A stretch of DNA of 34,380 nt from a virus: positions 1 through 34,380 of IMG/VR virus record IMGVR_UViG_3300033148_001446. One strand, written 5' to 3'. Numbering within the stretch: position 1 is the stretch's first letter; every line of letters begins with the position of its first letter. The translations under genes and the position numbers were made by a program. Shown here piece after piece: positions 6,243 to 13,291 of this stretch. The notes under the pieces are model-generated. The model worked only from the letters and a program-made list of their open reading frames with translations. It was not told the origin of the DNA and did not search any database.

Positions 6243-6871
6243 CTGTTTTCCTTTACTGCATTAATTACATCTTCACATAACTGCTCTGGTATCTTTGAGC
6301 GATTATATGCTCCTTTTATGCCTTGAGTTCCTGTTTTTGAGCCTCTTGGGGCTGATTCGTGATGACAATTTTTATTCCCGTTGTAACACATCTTTCTTGG
6401 GATCCATCCTTTATGAAACAGATTATCAATGTTGTTACTCCAAATATCAGTAGGTTTCATTGAATTTCCGCCATAACTGCAATAGGTTACTGTTGTTCTC
6501 TCGATACCTTTCATAAATGGCATTTTTCTTAATACTGCTCTTGGATTCTCAATATAAAAAATACAGTTAAAGTGCTTAATAATTCTAAGTGTATTCTCTA
6601 CTAATCTATCACTTTTTTTTGCGAACTCTGTTTTAGCTACACGATTATCTCTATGGTGACTTATTGCCATTAATGAGTAAGTAGTACAAGGCGGTGAAGC
6701 CCAAATCATATCTGGCTTAAATGGTAAATCTTCAACTGTTAAAAATTCAATATCTTTTTCAATGTCAATTCCCTCAAAAGCTGTTATATCTACCGAACAA
6801 ACTTCATGTCCTAATCTTTCAGCAACTTTCCCAATGCTTCGTGATCCTGCGAAAAGTTCAAGAATTTTCAT
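6239..6871 (-). CDS. C5-cytosine-methyltransferase-like protein (divergent Dcm)
   Basis: The protein has 210 residues. It opens with SAM-binding motif I (LELFAGSRSIG, residues 4-14), then CSVDI (motif II), the catalytic loop SPPCTTYS with Cys62 (motif IV) and IENPR (107-111), which replaces the usual ENV of motif VI. It is shorter than classical Dcm proteins (over 300), and the target-recognition region is reduced or unusual. Many phages carry such short homologues. It probably makes 5-methylcytosine, but the ENP variant leaves activity uncertain. It forms a coupled block with the N4/N6 methyltransferase downstream. Confidence 0.75.
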   Translation of the reverse strand: MKILELFAGSRSIGKVAERLGHEVCSVDITAFEGIDIEKDIEFLTVEDLPFKPDMIWASPPCTTYSLMAISHHRDNRVAKTEFAKKSDRLVENTLRIIKHFNCIFYIENPRAVLRKMPFMKGIERTTVTYCSYGGNSMKPTDIWSNNIDNLFHKGWIPRKMCYNGNKNCHHESAPRGSKTGTQGIKGAYNRSKIPEQLCEDVINAVKENR

Positions 6872-7013
6872 AATACCCTCTCTCTATCAATCTCTTTCCC
6901 TCGGCTCTCAACATATTCGTTGTAACTTTTCTTACTCTACAAACGTGTTGCTTCTGCTGTCTTATGTCATCTTGTGAAATATTTAAAAAGAAATTTGATA
7001 TCTGCTCTTTCAT
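6858..7013 (-). CDS. Fifty-one-residue basic helical protein, function unknown
   Basis: Starts MKEQISNFFLNISQDD. Its ATG at 7013 overlaps the TGA of the membrane protein upstream (ATGA), and its stop lies 14 bases inside the methyltransferase gene, exactly the dense packing seen elsewhere. The C-terminal half (KVTTNMLRAEGKRLIERGYYEN) looks like a helix-turn-helix fragment, so it may bind nucleic acid. It fills what would otherwise be a 140-base gap. Confidence 0.65.
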   Translation of the reverse strand: MKEQISNFFLNISQDDIRQQKQHVCRVRKVTTNMLRAEGKRLIERGYYENS

Positions 7014-7192
7014 CTATCATCCTTTATTATCGTGGCTATATAAACCACTCCTATTGTCATAAAAATTGTGATACAAAAATCAAGACACCAATCGCTTACA
7101 TTTAGCTCATATTCACTTACTATAACTCTTATTCCTACTCCTAGCGATAACATTGCAATTACTATTATAATGCTTTTTATTGTCTTCTTCAT
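7010..7192 (-). CDS. Small two-span membrane protein
   Basis: Sixty residues with two hydrophobic helices (about 7-26, IIIVIAMLSLGVGIRVIV, and 38-55, CITIFMTIGVVYIATII) joined by a short polar loop with two cysteines and a basic N-terminus. It should sit in the inner membrane with both ends in the cytoplasm. It is coupled to both neighbours by ATGA overlaps. It could be an early membrane-acting protein such as a superinfection or host-takeover factor, but no homology is recognised. Confidence 0.7.
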   Translation of the reverse strand: MKKTIKSIIIVIAMLSLGVGIRVIVSEYELNVSDWCLDFCITIFMTIGVVYIATIIKDDR

Positions 7193-7461
7193 CTCATCTC
7201 CCCTCTAACTCTCTTAGCAACACCCAAAAGCAACTTAGCCTGTTCCCTAAAGTCTTTCCGTGCTGTTTTAGTGAATTTCTCTTGAAAATAAATCCATTCA
7301 TTTAAATCAAAGTTCGTGTAAGAACAAATCGCACCTCTTGCGTTTTTCCCCATCTTGCTGAAAGTCTTCACACCCATCTGGTTTACTGCACGATCCATTA
7401 TTCGCTTTACTGTTGTTTTGTCTTTTATGTGTTGGCTTAGTATTGTTGTGTTTACTATCAT
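7189..7461 (-). CDS. Basic protein, function unknown
   Basis: Ninety residues, rich in Lys and Arg, predicted helical, with two cysteine-free halves around GKNARGAICSYTNFDLNEW. It has ATGA overlaps at both ends. The composition is compatible with nucleic-acid binding. It lies between replication-like genes and the methyltransferases. No family recognised. Confidence 0.62.
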   Translation of the reverse strand: MIVNTTILSQHIKDKTTVKRIMDRAVNQMGVKTFSKMGKNARGAICSYTNFDLNEWIYFQEKFTKTARKDFREQAKLLLGVAKRVRGEMR

Positions 7462-8000
7462 CTTTTTATCCTTAAATTCTGTATCGGGTTAGCTATCTGA
7501 ATAGCATCTGATGGTGCATATTTTAAAGCGTCTATAAATGCTTGTAGCTGAATATTTCCGTCTTGGTAGGTGTTTATCTCACATATCAATAGTTTTGCGT
7601 CTCTATGTGGCTTAACTGTGCTTAGAATAGCAAAGTCACTATCTGGCATCATTGCATCTAGTTTGATTATCTTCATTAACTCACTAAATTGTGTGTTTCT
7701 TTCTTGTGAATCTCTATAAACCTGACCACTAATAGACATAACTAGCTTTATTAATCTTCTTGCTTCTAATATCGTTGCTTCATCAACCTCTGATTCGTAC
7801 TGACTTGCAACTTTTACAATTCTATCCATTCCGTTTAAATAACTATGTTGCTCTCCAAACAACTCAACATAAAAGCCCTTTAAGTCTGAATCGTCAATGT
7901 GATTAATTAGAACTTTTATTGCTTCTTGATTAAATGGGTTTGAGTCAATTTTTAAGCCATTCATTACAGACTTAATTAATTCAGTTCGTAAGTTGTACAT
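7458..8000 (-). CDS. Protein of unknown function downstream of the replication initiator
   Basis: A soluble protein of 180 residues, predicted helical, without cysteines apart from one in LLICEIN. No Walker motif is present, so it is not a DnaC-type helicase loader of the AAA+ kind, although its place right after a DnaD-like initiator gene is where a loader often sits. It overlaps that gene by 20 bases. It may be a structural replacement for a loader or a partner of the initiator. This is inference from position only. Confidence 0.6.
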   Translation of the reverse strand: MYNLRTELIKSVMNGLKIDSNPFNQEAIKVLINHIDDSDLKGFYVELFGEQHSYLNGMDRIVKVASQYESEVDEATILEARRLIKLVMSISGQVYRDSQERNTQFSELMKIIKLDAMMPDSDFAILSTVKPHRDAKLLICEINTYQDGNIQLQAFIDALKYAPSDAIQIANPIQNLRIKR

Positions 8001-8712
8001 CTGTAAACTCCTCTTGCTGATAGTTTTTAGGGTCGAATGGGTCTATGCCTTGAGTTAAAACAACATCAGCTATGCTATCAGTTCTTTGTCTCTCTTGTTC
8101 TTGAAAGCTAATTGGTTTATTATCTTTGTTTTTGCTATTCCATGTAGCTACCGAAGCTTTCCAAGACTTCATTTTGTTTTTACCTACTTTCCATCCATTA
8201 GACTCGTAGAAATTAAAGAATGTATCAGCGTTTACGTTGTAGTCTTTTTTTTCTATGTAATCATATATCTCTGTAATAGTAGGAACTTTAAATCTTACAC
8301 TCTTTTTAGGAGTAGTAGGAGTTCGTAACGAAGTCGGTACGATGTCGTTACATTCCTTATCTCTATCTAATATCTCTATATCTCTATCTTCTATCTTAAT
8401 ATCTGTGTTCATTAATTTGTTTAAATCTGATAATGAGCTACCTATTTTAGATACTTGCATAGACTTAACTTTTAAAAGAATAGCAGACTGCCAAATAGTA
8501 GTTATATCCTCTTCAATCTCCTCTGAGTAGCTTCTGCTGTTACGTTTTTCATCATAACCAAAAGTAAGATAAATCTTATGCTTTATTATTTTATGATTAT
8601 GAGTGCTTGTTATTTGCACACCGCCACCAGTAAAGTCTTTTAATGCAAAATCAGACTTAGTGAGTATTGTGTTGTTTACTAGGTTTAATAATTGTTCATC
8701 TGTAAAGCTCAT
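7981..8712 (-). CDS. Putative replication initiator (replisome-organiser type)
   Basis: The protein has 243 residues. The C-terminal region (about 145-200) has the conserved block PTITEIYDYIEKKDYNVNADTF..FYES.GWKVGKNKMKSWKA..ATW. It is found at the C-terminus of many phage and plasmid replication proteins that otherwise carry a winged-helix or DnaD-like N-terminus. The N-terminal part here is less conserved. It would recognise the phage origin and recruit host DnaB, which fits the absence of any phage polymerase. The ATG at 8712 follows AGGAATAAG. No iterated origin repeats stand out by eye within the gene. Confidence 0.65.
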   Translation of the reverse strand: MSFTDEQLLNLVNNTILTKSDFALKDFTGGGVQITSTHNHKIIKHKIYLTFGYDEKRNSRSYSEEIEEDITTIWQSAILLKVKSMQVSKIGSSLSDLNKLMNTDIKIEDRDIEILDRDKECNDIVPTSLRTPTTPKKSVRFKVPTITEIYDYIEKKDYNVNADTFFNFYESNGWKVGKNKMKSWKASVATWNSKNKDNKPISFQEQERQRTDSIADVVLTQGIDPFDPKNYQQEEFTDVQLTN

Positions 8713-8713
8713 C

Positions 8714-9391
8714 TTATTCCTCCCTATTTAATATTGCTAAAGTACTTTCAGATAGAGATTCTTTCCAATTCTTCTTCGGAATAAATTCTTTTTTTGTTTC
8801 GTGAAAAATTGCATGGTCTTTTTCTAATCTCTTTGAAATGCTTTTAGGTATTATTGTTTTGTCTTTTCTGTACGCATTTATTGTTATTCCTATTGCATTT
8901 TCAAGCATTTGAATTAATACATCTCTTCCGTATAATAAAAACCTACTATCATCTTTTAGATTTTCTTCTTTAATAAAATTTGTATAAAGCTGAGATAAAC
9001 TATCTATATTTTTCTCTTTTCTTCCTGTTTGAATCTTATTAAAAAGCTGTATAGAAATATCTTCAAATTTGTTATGCTCACTATTGTGTCTAGTGATATT
9101 AAACTCTTCTGATGAGTGTTTGTGTATTAAAAATACTATTGTTTTTCTTATGCTTGGTATCTCTTTGTACCACTCTCCATGAGTTCTGTGCCTTGATAGA
9201 TGCTCTTTGATTATGTTTTCTATATAGAATGCTGTTGCTTTTGAAAGTGTGCCTATCTCTGTAAATCTATGAATAGGTAAAGGGCAATTTGTCTGTATTT
9301 CTTTAACCCTATCTTGCACTCTTCTTGATGTAACACCAATTTTACAGAATACTCCTGTGTACAATATGTAAATCTTGTATTTTTTTGTCAT
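8714..9391 (-). CDS. GIY-YIG nuclease-like protein (T5orf172/MUG113 type)
   Basis: The protein has 225 residues. Residues 5-85 carry the T5orf172-type GIY-YIG signature: IYILYTGVFCKIGVT, the RRVQDRVKEIQT helix with its arginine, NCPLP, and a closing ENIIKEHLSRHRTHGEWY with the probable metal-binding Glu. The C-terminal two-thirds is unrecognised. Such proteins can be homing-type nucleases, recombination nucleases or non-catalytic DNA binders. Its leader contains a pseudoknotted RNA and an extended -10 promoter, and the ATG has only a poor ribosome site next to a small GTTC/GAAC hairpin. This suggests its translation is deliberately low or regulated. Confidence 0.75.
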   Translation of the reverse strand: MTKKYKIYILYTGVFCKIGVTSRRVQDRVKEIQTNCPLPIHRFTEIGTLSKATAFYIENIIKEHLSRHRTHGEWYKEIPSIRKTIVFLIHKHSSEEFNITRHNSEHNKFEDISIQLFNKIQTGRKEKNIDSLSQLYTNFIKEENLKDDSRFLLYGRDVLIQMLENAIGITINAYRKDKTIIPKSISKRLEKDHAIFHETKKEFIPKKNWKESLSESTLAILNREE

Positions 9392-9430
9392 GTCAGTTCT
9401 TTAGAACATTTATTAAAGGCTTTCTGAGGA

Positions 9431-9525
9431 GTGTCTAAGTTCCCATACTAATCGTAACCTTATGCTATCTAAATGAGAAGCCTACCTCGGAGAGAGGCAG
9501 ACCCTTTCGGCTTAGACACCATAAG
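9431..9525 (-). ncRNA. Structured leader RNA with predicted pseudoknot, unknown class
   Basis: GTGTCTAAG (9431-9439) pairs perfectly with CTTAGACAC (9511-9519). Directly next to it, CATAAG (9520-9525) pairs with CTTATG (9459-9464) inside the loop, giving a stacked H-type pseudoknot. Within it, GCCT/AGGC plus CTC/GAG (9480-9498) form a bulged hairpin with a GGA loop. It lies 40 bases upstream of the GIY-YIG gene and downstream of a TGTTATAAT box. All neighbours run on the minus strand, so I read it as a 5' leader. It matches no riboswitch or ribozyme I recognise. Confidence 0.65.
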
Positions 9526-9563
9526 ATGTACTAACACTAGCAATGCTAATATCTGTTGACACG

Positions 9564-9572
9564 ATTATAACA
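9564..9572 (-). promoter_or_regulatory. Extended -10 promoter candidate (TGTTATAAT)
   Basis: Perfect -10 with TGn extension on the minus strand. The predicted start is near 9557, about 30 bases before the pseudoknotted leader of the GIY-YIG gene. No good -35. The intergenic stretch 9392-9623 otherwise holds only this and the RNA element. Confidence 0.55.
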
Positions 9573-9622
9573 CAAATCCCCTAAAAAGCTAACTAATTAG
9601 GAAATATTTTGAAAGAGGGGGT

Positions 9623-9628
9623 ATTATA
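9623..9628 (-). promoter_or_regulatory. -10 promoter candidate (TATAAT)
   Basis: A TATAAT on the minus strand overlaps the stop codon of the gene ending at 9624. It is weaker evidence than the neighbouring TGTTATAAT because it lacks TGn. It could be a second start for the same leader. Confidence 0.3.
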
Positions 9629-9824
9629 GCGAATTTGGTATTCTTAAACAATATCCCTCTTTTAGATGTTCATCACCTAATGACACATCTTTCCAAGCCA
9701 TACAATCACCGCATATACACTTGTGTCTTGTTGTATCTGTAGATCTATTGTGCATATCATTATATTCTACAACCAACACATCTATAAAAGGACATATTTT
9801 AGTTTTTGCTTCACTTTCTCTCAT
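9624..9824 (-). CDS. Small cysteine-rich protein, probably zinc-binding
   Basis: Sixty-six residues with five cysteines: KICPF near the N-terminus, HKCICGDCMAW in the middle and GYCLRIP at the end. The spacing suggests a zinc finger or metal knuckle (C...C-x-C-x2-C...C). It is related in style to, though not clearly homologous with, the cysteine-cluster proteins at 3100, 3349 and 22500. Its ATG overlaps the antirepressor TGA (ATGA). Function unknown; co-expression with the antirepressor hints at regulation. Confidence 0.68.
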   Translation of the reverse strand: MRESEAKTKICPFIDVLVVEYNDMHNRSTDTTRHKCICGDCMAWKDVSLGDEHLKEGYCLRIPNSL

Positions 9825-10507
9825 AGCATATCATTCATTTCAAGATTATTTAAAAACCAAATCGCTTCATCGAACTTACTTGATGGCAGTTCCGAATACC
9901 TCGGCAAGTGAAAGTTCTTTTTAAACACACTCCATACTTTCATATGTAGCTTCTTTTGAATCTTCTCGTCTGTTGGTGAGAGTTGATACACTTTAGCGTT
10001 TTTAACGTCTTGTAAGGCTCTTTGTTGCACGAATGAAACAGGTCGTGATTTTAAATCTTCTTGTATGTAAGTTTCTACGTCATTAATTCTGTCATTGTGT
10101 GTGTCTAGTCTTTCATCTTGGTGTTTTAGCCCTTGTGCAGTTAATTCCAATGACTTGATTACGTTTTTCATAGCTATCATTGGTAATTCGTTTTGTTGAT
10201 CCGTCTTAATAATGTAATCACTCGCCCAATCTCTAAATGCTATTGTCTTTTTAGTAGCTCTTAGTTTAAACCCTAAAGTAATGATGCCTTTTTTAGTCCA
10301 CATTGTAATTGGTGTTTTGTTACCATTTGGAACATCCACAAAGTGTGTACCCTCTTTTAACTCTTTTTTGTTTCTTGATTTCATGTTTTGGATTGATTTT
10401 AAAGTAGCTCCGAAACCATTAGCAACTTGTTTATTGCTAACCATAAAAGTATCATTCTCTGATACAACATTAATTTCTACACCGTTTATTTCAATTAAGT
10501 CTGTCAT
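9821..10507 (-). CDS. Phage antirepressor-like protein (ORF6N/ORF6C domains)
   Basis: The protein has 228 residues. The N-terminal half resembles ORF6N/Bro-type DNA-binding domains: FMVSNKQVANGFG, MWTKKGIITLGFKL, and AFRDWASDYI just before the linker. The C-terminal half fits ORF6C (RALQDVKNAKVYQL, KLHMKVWSVFKKNFHLPRYSELP, FDEAIWFLNN). Such proteins relieve repression or reprogram host regulation early in infection. No CI-type repressor is visible, so its target may be a host or resident-prophage regulator, or one of the RHH proteins. Start ATG 10507 follows AAGGATAATAAG. Confidence 0.82.
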   Translation of the reverse strand: MTDLIEINGVEINVVSENDTFMVSNKQVANGFGATLKSIQNMKSRNKKELKEGTHFVDVPNGNKTPITMWTKKGIITLGFKLRATKKTIAFRDWASDYIIKTDQQNELPMIAMKNVIKSLELTAQGLKHQDERLDTHNDRINDVETYIQEDLKSRPVSFVQQRALQDVKNAKVYQLSPTDEKIQKKLHMKVWSVFKKNFHLPRYSELPSSKFDEAIWFLNNLEMNDML

Positions 10508-10517
10508 CTTATTATCC

Positions 10518-10634
10518 TTATACTACTAAATCAATCTTTAGAGATTGACCGTTAATCACTCTAGCTACTGCGCCTGCACTTATCTTTTTGTCTAGTTTAA
10601 TCATCATTGCTACTATTTGGTTAATCCTTGCCAT
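10518..10634 (-). CDS. Thirty-eight-residue basic peptide
   Basis: MARINQIVAMMIKLDKKIS... with a clear AAAAAGGATATTAG site before ATG 10634 and a stop ten bases before the antirepressor start. Short and basic with a hydrophobic patch; its size suits a small helix-turn-helix or regulatory peptide. Function unknown. Confidence 0.6.
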   Translation of the reverse strand: MARINQIVAMMIKLDKKISAGAVARVINGQSLKIDLVV

Positions 10635-10734
10635 CTAATATCCTTTTTAGTATTTGTTTGCTAAAATACCGATGTTCTGTTGCTTTTGCCTCAGTTCATC
10701 TTTTGTCAGTCCGTTAACAGATTGACATATCCTT

Positions 10735-10767
10735 TAGCACAATGAGGAGTTCATCTTCCTCGTGCTA
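10735..10767 (-). other. Bulged hairpin masking a ribosome site
   Basis: TAGCAC (10735-10740) pairs with GTGCTA (10762-10767) and GAGGA (10744-10748) with TCCTC (10757-10761), with an AAT bulge and an eight-base loop. Read as minus-strand RNA, the loop carries an ATG and the stem a GAGGA. The frame from that ATG reaches TAA after six codons and then stays open for 28 more (to 10656). The stretch 10640-10764 has no supported gene. Confidence 0.45.
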
Positions 10768-10854
10768 CCTAACCATTAAATAAACTATACCTCCCCAAAA
10801 AGTAATTAGAAGTGTTGCTGTTAGTATCATTGCGGTTATTAATTTTGCTCTCAT
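10765..10854 (-). CDS. Twenty-nine-residue single-span membrane peptide
   Basis: Starts MRAKLITAMILTATLL and is almost wholly one hydrophobic helix with basic ends (MRAK, VR). AAGGAATAAAAA precedes ATG 10854. Its TAG forms the edge of the hairpin at 10735-10767. One of several tiny membrane peptides in the early region. Function unknown. Confidence 0.6.
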   Translation of the reverse strand: MRAKLITAMILTATLLITFWGGIVYLMVR

Positions 10855-10893
10855 TTTTTATTCCTTATGTATTTTATAAAATATCTTTTCTTT

Positions 10894-10923
10894 GCTACAA
10901 CTATTTTGTTTTTAAGTTGTAGC
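10894..10923 (-). other. Nine-base-pair hairpin downstream of ssb
   Basis: GCTACAACT (10894-10902) pairs perfectly with AGTTGTAGC (10915-10923) around a 12-base A/T loop, 16 bases after the ssb stop. No T-run follows on the minus strand, so it may be a stability or attenuation element rather than a full terminator. Confidence 0.5.
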
Positions 10924-10939
10924 GTTACTTTTACAGACA

Positions 10940-11404
10940 TCAGAAAGGTATAGAATTTTCATCTATATCTATCGCAGGGATATTTTCATGCACTATCTCT
11001 GGGCTTGGTTTTCTTGCTTGTCTATTTGCTTCATTTGGGTTTAAATATGTGTTTTGTTCTTGCTGTGGCTGTTGGTTATCGCCTTTGCTGTCAAGCATTT
11101 GCATAGTCTCAACCGTTACAGAGTGCTTTGAGCGTTTTCCGCCATTTTGGTCTACCCACTGCTCAAAGTTTAATCTACCCTCGACTAATATCTTTGATCC
11201 TTTGCGTAAATACTGATTAGCTACCTCTGAACTTTTACCAAAGAATGTTATATCTACAAAACACACCTCTTCTTTTTTCTCACCGTTTGAAGTGAACTTG
11301 CGTGAAGTAGCTATGGCTGTTTTTGCTATACCCATTCCGCCTTGTGAGTATCTAAGTTCGATATCTCGTGTTAGATTACCTAAAAGAATTATTTTGTTAA
11401 ACAT
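10940..11404 (-). CDS. ssb: Single-stranded DNA-binding protein
   Basis: The protein has 154 residues. Residues 1-110 form the OB-fold (MFNKIILLGNLTRDIELRYS, VDITFFGK, GSKILVEGRL, WVDQNGGKR). A Gln/Asn-rich linker follows, then the acidic tip DIDENSIPF that recruits partner proteins. It coats ssDNA during replication and, with the ERF protein upstream, during strand annealing. The acidic tip shows it is a complete, interaction-competent SSB. A hairpin follows its stop. Confidence 0.97.
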   Translation of the reverse strand: MFNKIILLGNLTRDIELRYSQGGMGIAKTAIATSRKFTSNGEKKEEVCFVDITFFGKSSEVANQYLRKGSKILVEGRLNFEQWVDQNGGKRSKHSVTVETMQMLDSKGDNQQPQQEQNTYLNPNEANRQARKPSPEIVHENIPAIDIDENSIPF

Positions 11405-11414
11405 TTTATCTTCC

Positions 11415-11816
11415 TTATATAAATTTGATTATTTCATTGACTGCATCTTCGCCAACTAATTTTAAGCACTCATCTAATGCAACATCATAAAAATCGTTAA
11501 ACTCTGCATTATCCATTGAGTGAAATGCTATTGATTTTGTAACTATAAATGGACTTGTATCTAGTGGAATAATAGTTTCATAATAGCCACCTTTGAACTT
11601 AATTGCTTCGTGTAAGTTATTTACATTTTTGTAGTGGTCTTGATTTAGTATCACTTGATTAAGTAAAGCCCAATACTTCTTATGAAACTTCATATTACGC
11701 TTAGGTTTAAACTCCAAGAACACTGTATATCCCATCTGTATTTTAGATACTGCATTTACACTATCATCAGAAATAGGTGCTAACCCTGATGGAGTGCGTA
11801 CTAGTTCAAGTATCAT
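11415..11816 (-). CDS. DUF1367-like protein of the recombination block
   Basis: The protein has 133 residues. The N-terminus (LVRTPSGLAPISDDS) and the block FKPKRNMKFHKKYWALLNQVI match the DUF1367/NinB-neighbour type found beside SSB and annealing proteins in lambdoid and podovirus genomes. Biochemical role unknown. It is likely part of the recombination or replication complex. Its ATG overlaps the ERF gene stop (TAATG), so the two are coupled. Assignment rests on the central motif and on context. Confidence 0.65.
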   Translation of the reverse strand: MILELVRTPSGLAPISDDSVNAVSKIQMGYTVFLEFKPKRNMKFHKKYWALLNQVILNQDHYKNVNNLHEAIKFKGGYYETIIPLDTSPFIVTKSIAFHSMDNAEFNDFYDVALDECLKLVGEDAVNEIIKFI

Positions 11817-12409
11817 TATGCGTTCTTTGTCATAATGTTTTTATACTCTTGTACCATCTTTTCAAGTGTTGGTTTATCTGCTAAAAGTTCTTTGGCTTGT
11901 TTTGCTTGAATCATATAGTGAGAAGCGAAGTCTTTAGCTTTAACATCATGCTGTTTTAGATAAGCACTTAATGTTTCAGTCTTTGGTCGTTCCATATCTT
12001 CGGCATCGTTCACAGAATCAGCATCACCGTTTCCATCGTCAATCATAAACATACTATTTAGAGCGTATTTAAAAGCGTATGACTGCGTTCCTCCACTAAT
12101 CTGTGCTGATATTTGCCCTTTGAGTTGTTCGGACTCTCTTGCATATGCAGGAACTTGTATCGCTTCTACAATTAGAGCATCTTTCGCAACATCATATAAA
12201 AGTACAGTTGATTTTGTATAGTAATGTTCACCAATCTGAACAACCTCATTTTTAGACAATAGCATTAAGTCGTGTTTCTTTAAATGAGGTTTTACTGCTT
12301 CGAGAATTCCCTCTGCACTTCTATACATATACTTAGAAAAGTCATTCCATTTGTCTTTTTTAGCTACTAACTCTCTTTGAATTATTGCTAGTTTCTGATA
12401 CACATTCAT
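11816..12409 (-). CDS. ERF-family single-strand annealing recombinase
   Basis: The protein has 197 residues. It shows the ERF core: YQKLAIIQRELVA, YMYRSAEGILEAVKPHLKKHDL, YYTKSTVLLYD, and the QISGGTQSYAFKYAL...MFMIDDGNGD signature. ERF proteins form rings that anneal complementary ssDNA and circularise or recombine phage genomes, working with SSB. A helical tail (150-197) may contact partners. It overlaps the Gp157-like gene upstream (ATGA) and DUF1367 downstream, so the block is one translational unit. Confidence 0.9.
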   Translation of the reverse strand: MNVYQKLAIIQRELVAKKDKWNDFSKYMYRSAEGILEAVKPHLKKHDLMLLSKNEVVQIGEHYYTKSTVLLYDVAKDALIVEAIQVPAYARESEQLKGQISAQISGGTQSYAFKYALNSMFMIDDGNGDADSVNDAEDMERPKTETLSAYLKQHDVKAKDFASHYMIQAKQAKELLADKPTLEKMVQEYKNIMTKNA

Positions 12410-12882
12410 TTCGTTTTCCTAAAATTGATTTTAATTGAAGATGGAATATCTTTGATTGTCTCAACTGTATGAGCTAAGTTTTTTTCAAGAAGTTCTGCAT
12501 CTGTAATATCTCTCACTATTTTATTTGTCATGCTCACACTTGCATCTTTTGTTGTGATACTTGAACAGTGAATCCCCTTTAGCTTATTGAGGTCATTTTC
12601 TTTCATCCATGAGTAAACTTCCGCTTCTGTCTGCTTCTCTAAAGACAACATCTCTTTAATTGCCTCGTCTAAGTCACGCTTATACTGCTTAAACTGCTCA
12701 ATCTTATCTTTTTGACCTTGTATACCTAAAAAGATATAATCGGCTATAGCACTCTCTACGGGCATATTCTTTTCTTGATACTCTTCTACTTTTCTATCAA
12801 GTAGTGCAGGAATATCATCTTTGTTCTCTATTGCTGTCTCAAGTCTGGTTGTTAAACTTTTTGTAAGTAGCCCATCTTTCAT
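12406..12882 (-). CDS. Gp157-like protein of the recombination block
   Basis: The protein has 158 residues. It is long-helical in the first 100, with a coiled coil around QKDKIEQFKQYKRDLDEAIKEMLSLEKQ, followed by a small beta-rich end (LKGIHCSSITTKDASVSM...IKINFRK). This layout and the position just before the ERF gene match the siphovirus Gp157 / host-nuclease inhibitor family. Members are thought to shield phage DNA ends or assist annealing. AAAAGGACAATAAG precedes the ATG. The family match is by architecture; individual residues are not strongly diagnostic. Confidence 0.55.
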   Translation of the reverse strand: MKDGLLTKSLTTRLETAIENKDDIPALLDRKVEEYQEKNMPVESAIADYIFLGIQGQKDKIEQFKQYKRDLDEAIKEMLSLEKQTEAEVYSWMKENDLNKLKGIHCSSITTKDASVSMTNKIVRDITDAELLEKNLAHTVETIKDIPSSIKINFRKTK

Positions 12883-12883
12883 C

Positions 12884-13018
12884 TTATTGTCCTTTTATTT
12901 TTTCTAGTATATGCTCTAACGCTTCAATGTAACCTTTCATAAATTTATCATCATCTTCATATTTTTCAAGGTTGCTAATCATTGATTCTATGTAGATTTT
13001 TAATTCTTCGTTACTCAT
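12884..13018 (-). CDS. Forty-four-residue acidic helical protein
   Basis: MSNEELKIYIESMISN... is one amphipathic acidic helix. GGGGAG stands before ATG 13018, the start overlaps the upstream gene by eight bases and the stop is just before the Gp157-like ATG. A small acidic helical protein in the first operon could be a host-factor mimic. Function unknown. Confidence 0.65.
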   Translation of the reverse strand: MSNEELKIYIESMISNLEKYEDDDKFMKGYIEALEHILEKIKGQ

Positions 13019-13109
13019 GGTTTTCTCCCCAAATACGATTGCTTTCTAAATACCTATCTAACTCTAGTAGCACCGCTATAATAAATATAAATCCTGTAAT
13101 TTCCATCAT
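13011..13109 (-). CDS. Thirty-two-residue peptide with short hydrophobic segment
   Basis: MMEITGFIFIIAVLLELDRYLESN...: one short membrane helix followed by a charged tail. AAAGGATAAAAG precedes the start, which follows the RHH gene stop by three bases, and the end overlaps the next gene by eight. It is convincing as a gene from this junction pattern; function unknown. Confidence 0.62.
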   Translation of the reverse strand: MMEITGFIFIIAVLLELDRYLESNRIWGENHE

Positions 13110-13112
13110 CTT

Positions 13113-13277
13113 TTATCCTTTCATCTTTTTTTCTTGCTTCACTACTTCTTTCATAACTAAGTCTCTCATTAGTTCGCTTCTATTTTTGTTTAAAAATTTA
13201 GCAACTTCTGTGATTCTGTCATGTTCGCTTGGTTTTGATTGAAAGCCATTTACCTTAGTTCTTAATTCTGTCATCAT
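13113..13277 (-). CDS. Ribbon-helix-helix-like regulator, first gene of the early operon
   Basis: Fifty-four residues (54 from ATG 13277; ATG 13274 is an alternative). It starts MMTELRTKVNGF; the core pairs a beta strand with a helix-turn-helix pair (HDRITEVAKFLNKNRSELMRDLVMKEV), as in Arc/MetJ-type repressors, and ends with a lysine tail. AAAGGAGACACA precedes the start. An 11-base imperfect dyad (13292-13320) lies 15 bases upstream, where an autoregulatory operator would be expected. It is a candidate master regulator of the early genes. Binding is inferred, not seen. Confidence 0.68.
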   Translation of the reverse strand: MMTELRTKVNGFQSKPSEHDRITEVAKFLNKNRSELMRDLVMKEVVKQEKKMKG

Positions 13278-13291
13278 TGTGTCTCCTTTTC

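Noticed and set aside
7458-8000. Helicase loader (DnaC-type)
   Set aside because: Position fits but there is no Walker A or B motif.
9431-9525. tRNA gene, group I intron core or hammerhead ribozyme in the leader of the GIY-YIG gene
   Set aside because: No T-loop GGTTCGA pattern, no 7-bp acceptor with CCA-proximal pairing, no recognisable P7/P3 core strings; a plus-strand CTGAGGAG resembles a hammerhead core but the required GAAA strand is absent.
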